Shown here one piece after another: positions 63,131 through 64,000 of a stretch of DNA of 64,000 bases. The DNA comes from Sedimentibacter saalensis (GTDB taxonomy: Bacteria; Bacillota; Clostridia; Tissierellales; Sedimentibacteraceae), in assembly GCF_007830175.1 (NCBI RefSeq), contig NZ_VLKH01000008.1, forward strand, positions 95,600 to 159,599. Direction: 5' to 3'. The notes under the pieces were generated by a model. It was not told the origin of the DNA. It did no database searches and worked only from the letters and a program-made list of their open reading frames with translations. Both the position numbers and the translations under genes were made by a program. How positions within the stretch are numbered: the first letter of the stretch is position 1; every line of letters begins with the position of its first letter.

Positions 63131-64000
63131 CTATGGAAGTAAATCACCAAGACTTAAATCAACTTCAAGTAACTCTGAAATTCGGTTTGCCTCTTCCAAT
63201 ACTTTTACCCAGTTCTTTTCAGAAATTTCACGGCGCATATTTTCCAGAGCTTCAAGGGAAAAAGATTATATTAATATTTGTTCAACAATCTTTGACTGCG
63301 TTGATGTAAGACCCGTTACAACGGGAATCATATCTCTATTAACATCTTTTCCAATAGGATGTTTGCTTACATAAAACCCCAATACCTTCTTTGCATGTTC
63401 TCTATATCTTCTATCAAAATCCTTGGTTCGTCCAACATAATAGACTTTACCGGTTACAGTATCATAATGAACATAAACCGTATTCTTGTTCCATTCCTTA
63501 TTCGGATTATCAGATTTAACCGCTTCATCGACCTTCTTCTGAACATTCTCTACAATAACGCATTGAACTTGATAAAAATATTCTATAGCTTCATCAACTT
63601 GATCCAAGAATCCTTTCGCAGATGAAACAAACGATTGAATGGATGCACCGAGTAACTCGGACAGTTGTTTGATTGCATCTTGTCCTTCCGGTGTTGTCAG
63701 GTAAACTGCCGTAGCAGCTACCGCCGCAACAACCAGTCCTTCTGCTGCTGTAGCAACCGCCGCAGCTGCTACTTCACCGGTAGAATCAATCCAAGTGATA
63801 GCATTATCATTTACATAAATATATTGCGTAAACTGTACAGGGGTATCCAAATAGTTCCTGATGTCATACTTAGACGCATCCAAGATCGGATCAGTTGAAG
63901 CGAACCTTCTGTTTTGCGCATCATAGAACCTTGCTTTGGCATAGTACATACTAAGCACGCTGTCATAGTCATGGGTTGCGTAGCGCTTCACCAAATCAAG
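63131..64000 (-). pseudogene. Rhs-family polymorphic toxin, GIY-YIG-like tip, interrupted by a stop
   Basis: The gene enters from the right edge. It shows the Rhs core end (DYDSVLSMYYAKARFYDAQNRRFASTDPILD), a hydrophobic Ala/Val stretch, then a tip domain with VYVHYDTVTGKVYYVGRTKDFDRRYREH, a GIY-YIG nuclease-like motif. A TAA at 63266-63268 ends the open frame after SKIVEQILI; beyond it the same frame continues for 44 residues (SFSLEALENMRREISEKNW to LSLGDLLP) to a natural TAG at 63131. This is a nonsense mutation rather than the true end. The product may be inactive or shortened. Confidence 0.75.

Noticed and set aside
1..64000. tRNA, rRNA or CRISPR arrays
   Set aside because: No cloverleaf with TTCGANTC-type arm, no rRNA-like conserved blocks and no regularly spaced repeats were seen on reading.

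Overview
The window comes from a low-GC, flagellated, Gram-positive-type bacterium, most likely an anaerobic member of the Clostridia (Bacillota). Support: AT-rich DNA with strong AAGGAGG-type ribosome sites, a monoderm flagellum (no flgH/flgI), fliY with a CheC-type phosphatase domain, a fliW-csrA pair, CheC/CheD adaptation, an S-layer-homology protein and a type I cyclic-di-GMP riboswitch ahead of flgB, as in Clostridioides difficile. I cannot name the genus.

Layout. (1) 1-7779, minus strand: a legionaminic-acid-type sugar pathway (legG, legI, legH, ptmE-like, legC, legB) with a Maf/DUF115 motility accessory factor and an unknown leader gene, behind a sigma-28 promoter; probably flagellin glycosylation. 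(2) 8129-8644, plus: an unknown 171-residue protein with its own sigma-28 promoter. (3) 8792-15950, minus: three chemoreceptors and a bacteriohemerythrin. (4) 16088-23016, minus: cheA-cheR-cheB-fliD-fliS-fliT. (5) 23211-27678, plus: a divergent island with a YlqG/FliK-like protein, a FlhB-C-like protein (YlqH), a PilZ protein, an SLH-domain exported protein and a ComFB-type protein. (6) 27834-52239, minus: the main fla/che operon from flgB to cheD, with a sigma-A-type promoter, c-di-GMP riboswitch and candidate attenuator. (7) 52735-60147, minus: parA-comFB-cheW-cheW/CZB-flgM-flgN-flgK-flgL-DUF6470-fliW-csrA, closed by a strong terminator. (8) 60440-64000, minus: a decaying Rhs polymorphic-toxin locus with a GIY-YIG-like toxin tip, an orphan rhs fragment, and Imm26 and DUF4259-type neighbours.

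How it fits together. A sigma-A-type transcript read through the riboswitch would build the basal body, export gate, motor, hook and FliA (sigma-28). FliA, held by FlgM until the hook is finished, then serves promoters of the consensus TAAA-N14/15-GCCGATAT type ahead of chemoreceptors, cheA, cheW and the sugar cluster. FliW/CsrA control flagellin translation. Cyclic-di-GMP could act at several levels: riboswitch, PilZ brake and two ComFB proteins. Flagellin, CMP-sugar synthetase, flhF, flhG and fliL are not in the window. No tRNA, rRNA or CRISPR array was seen. Two MITE-like inserts are visible, one inside a terminator and one in an operon gap.
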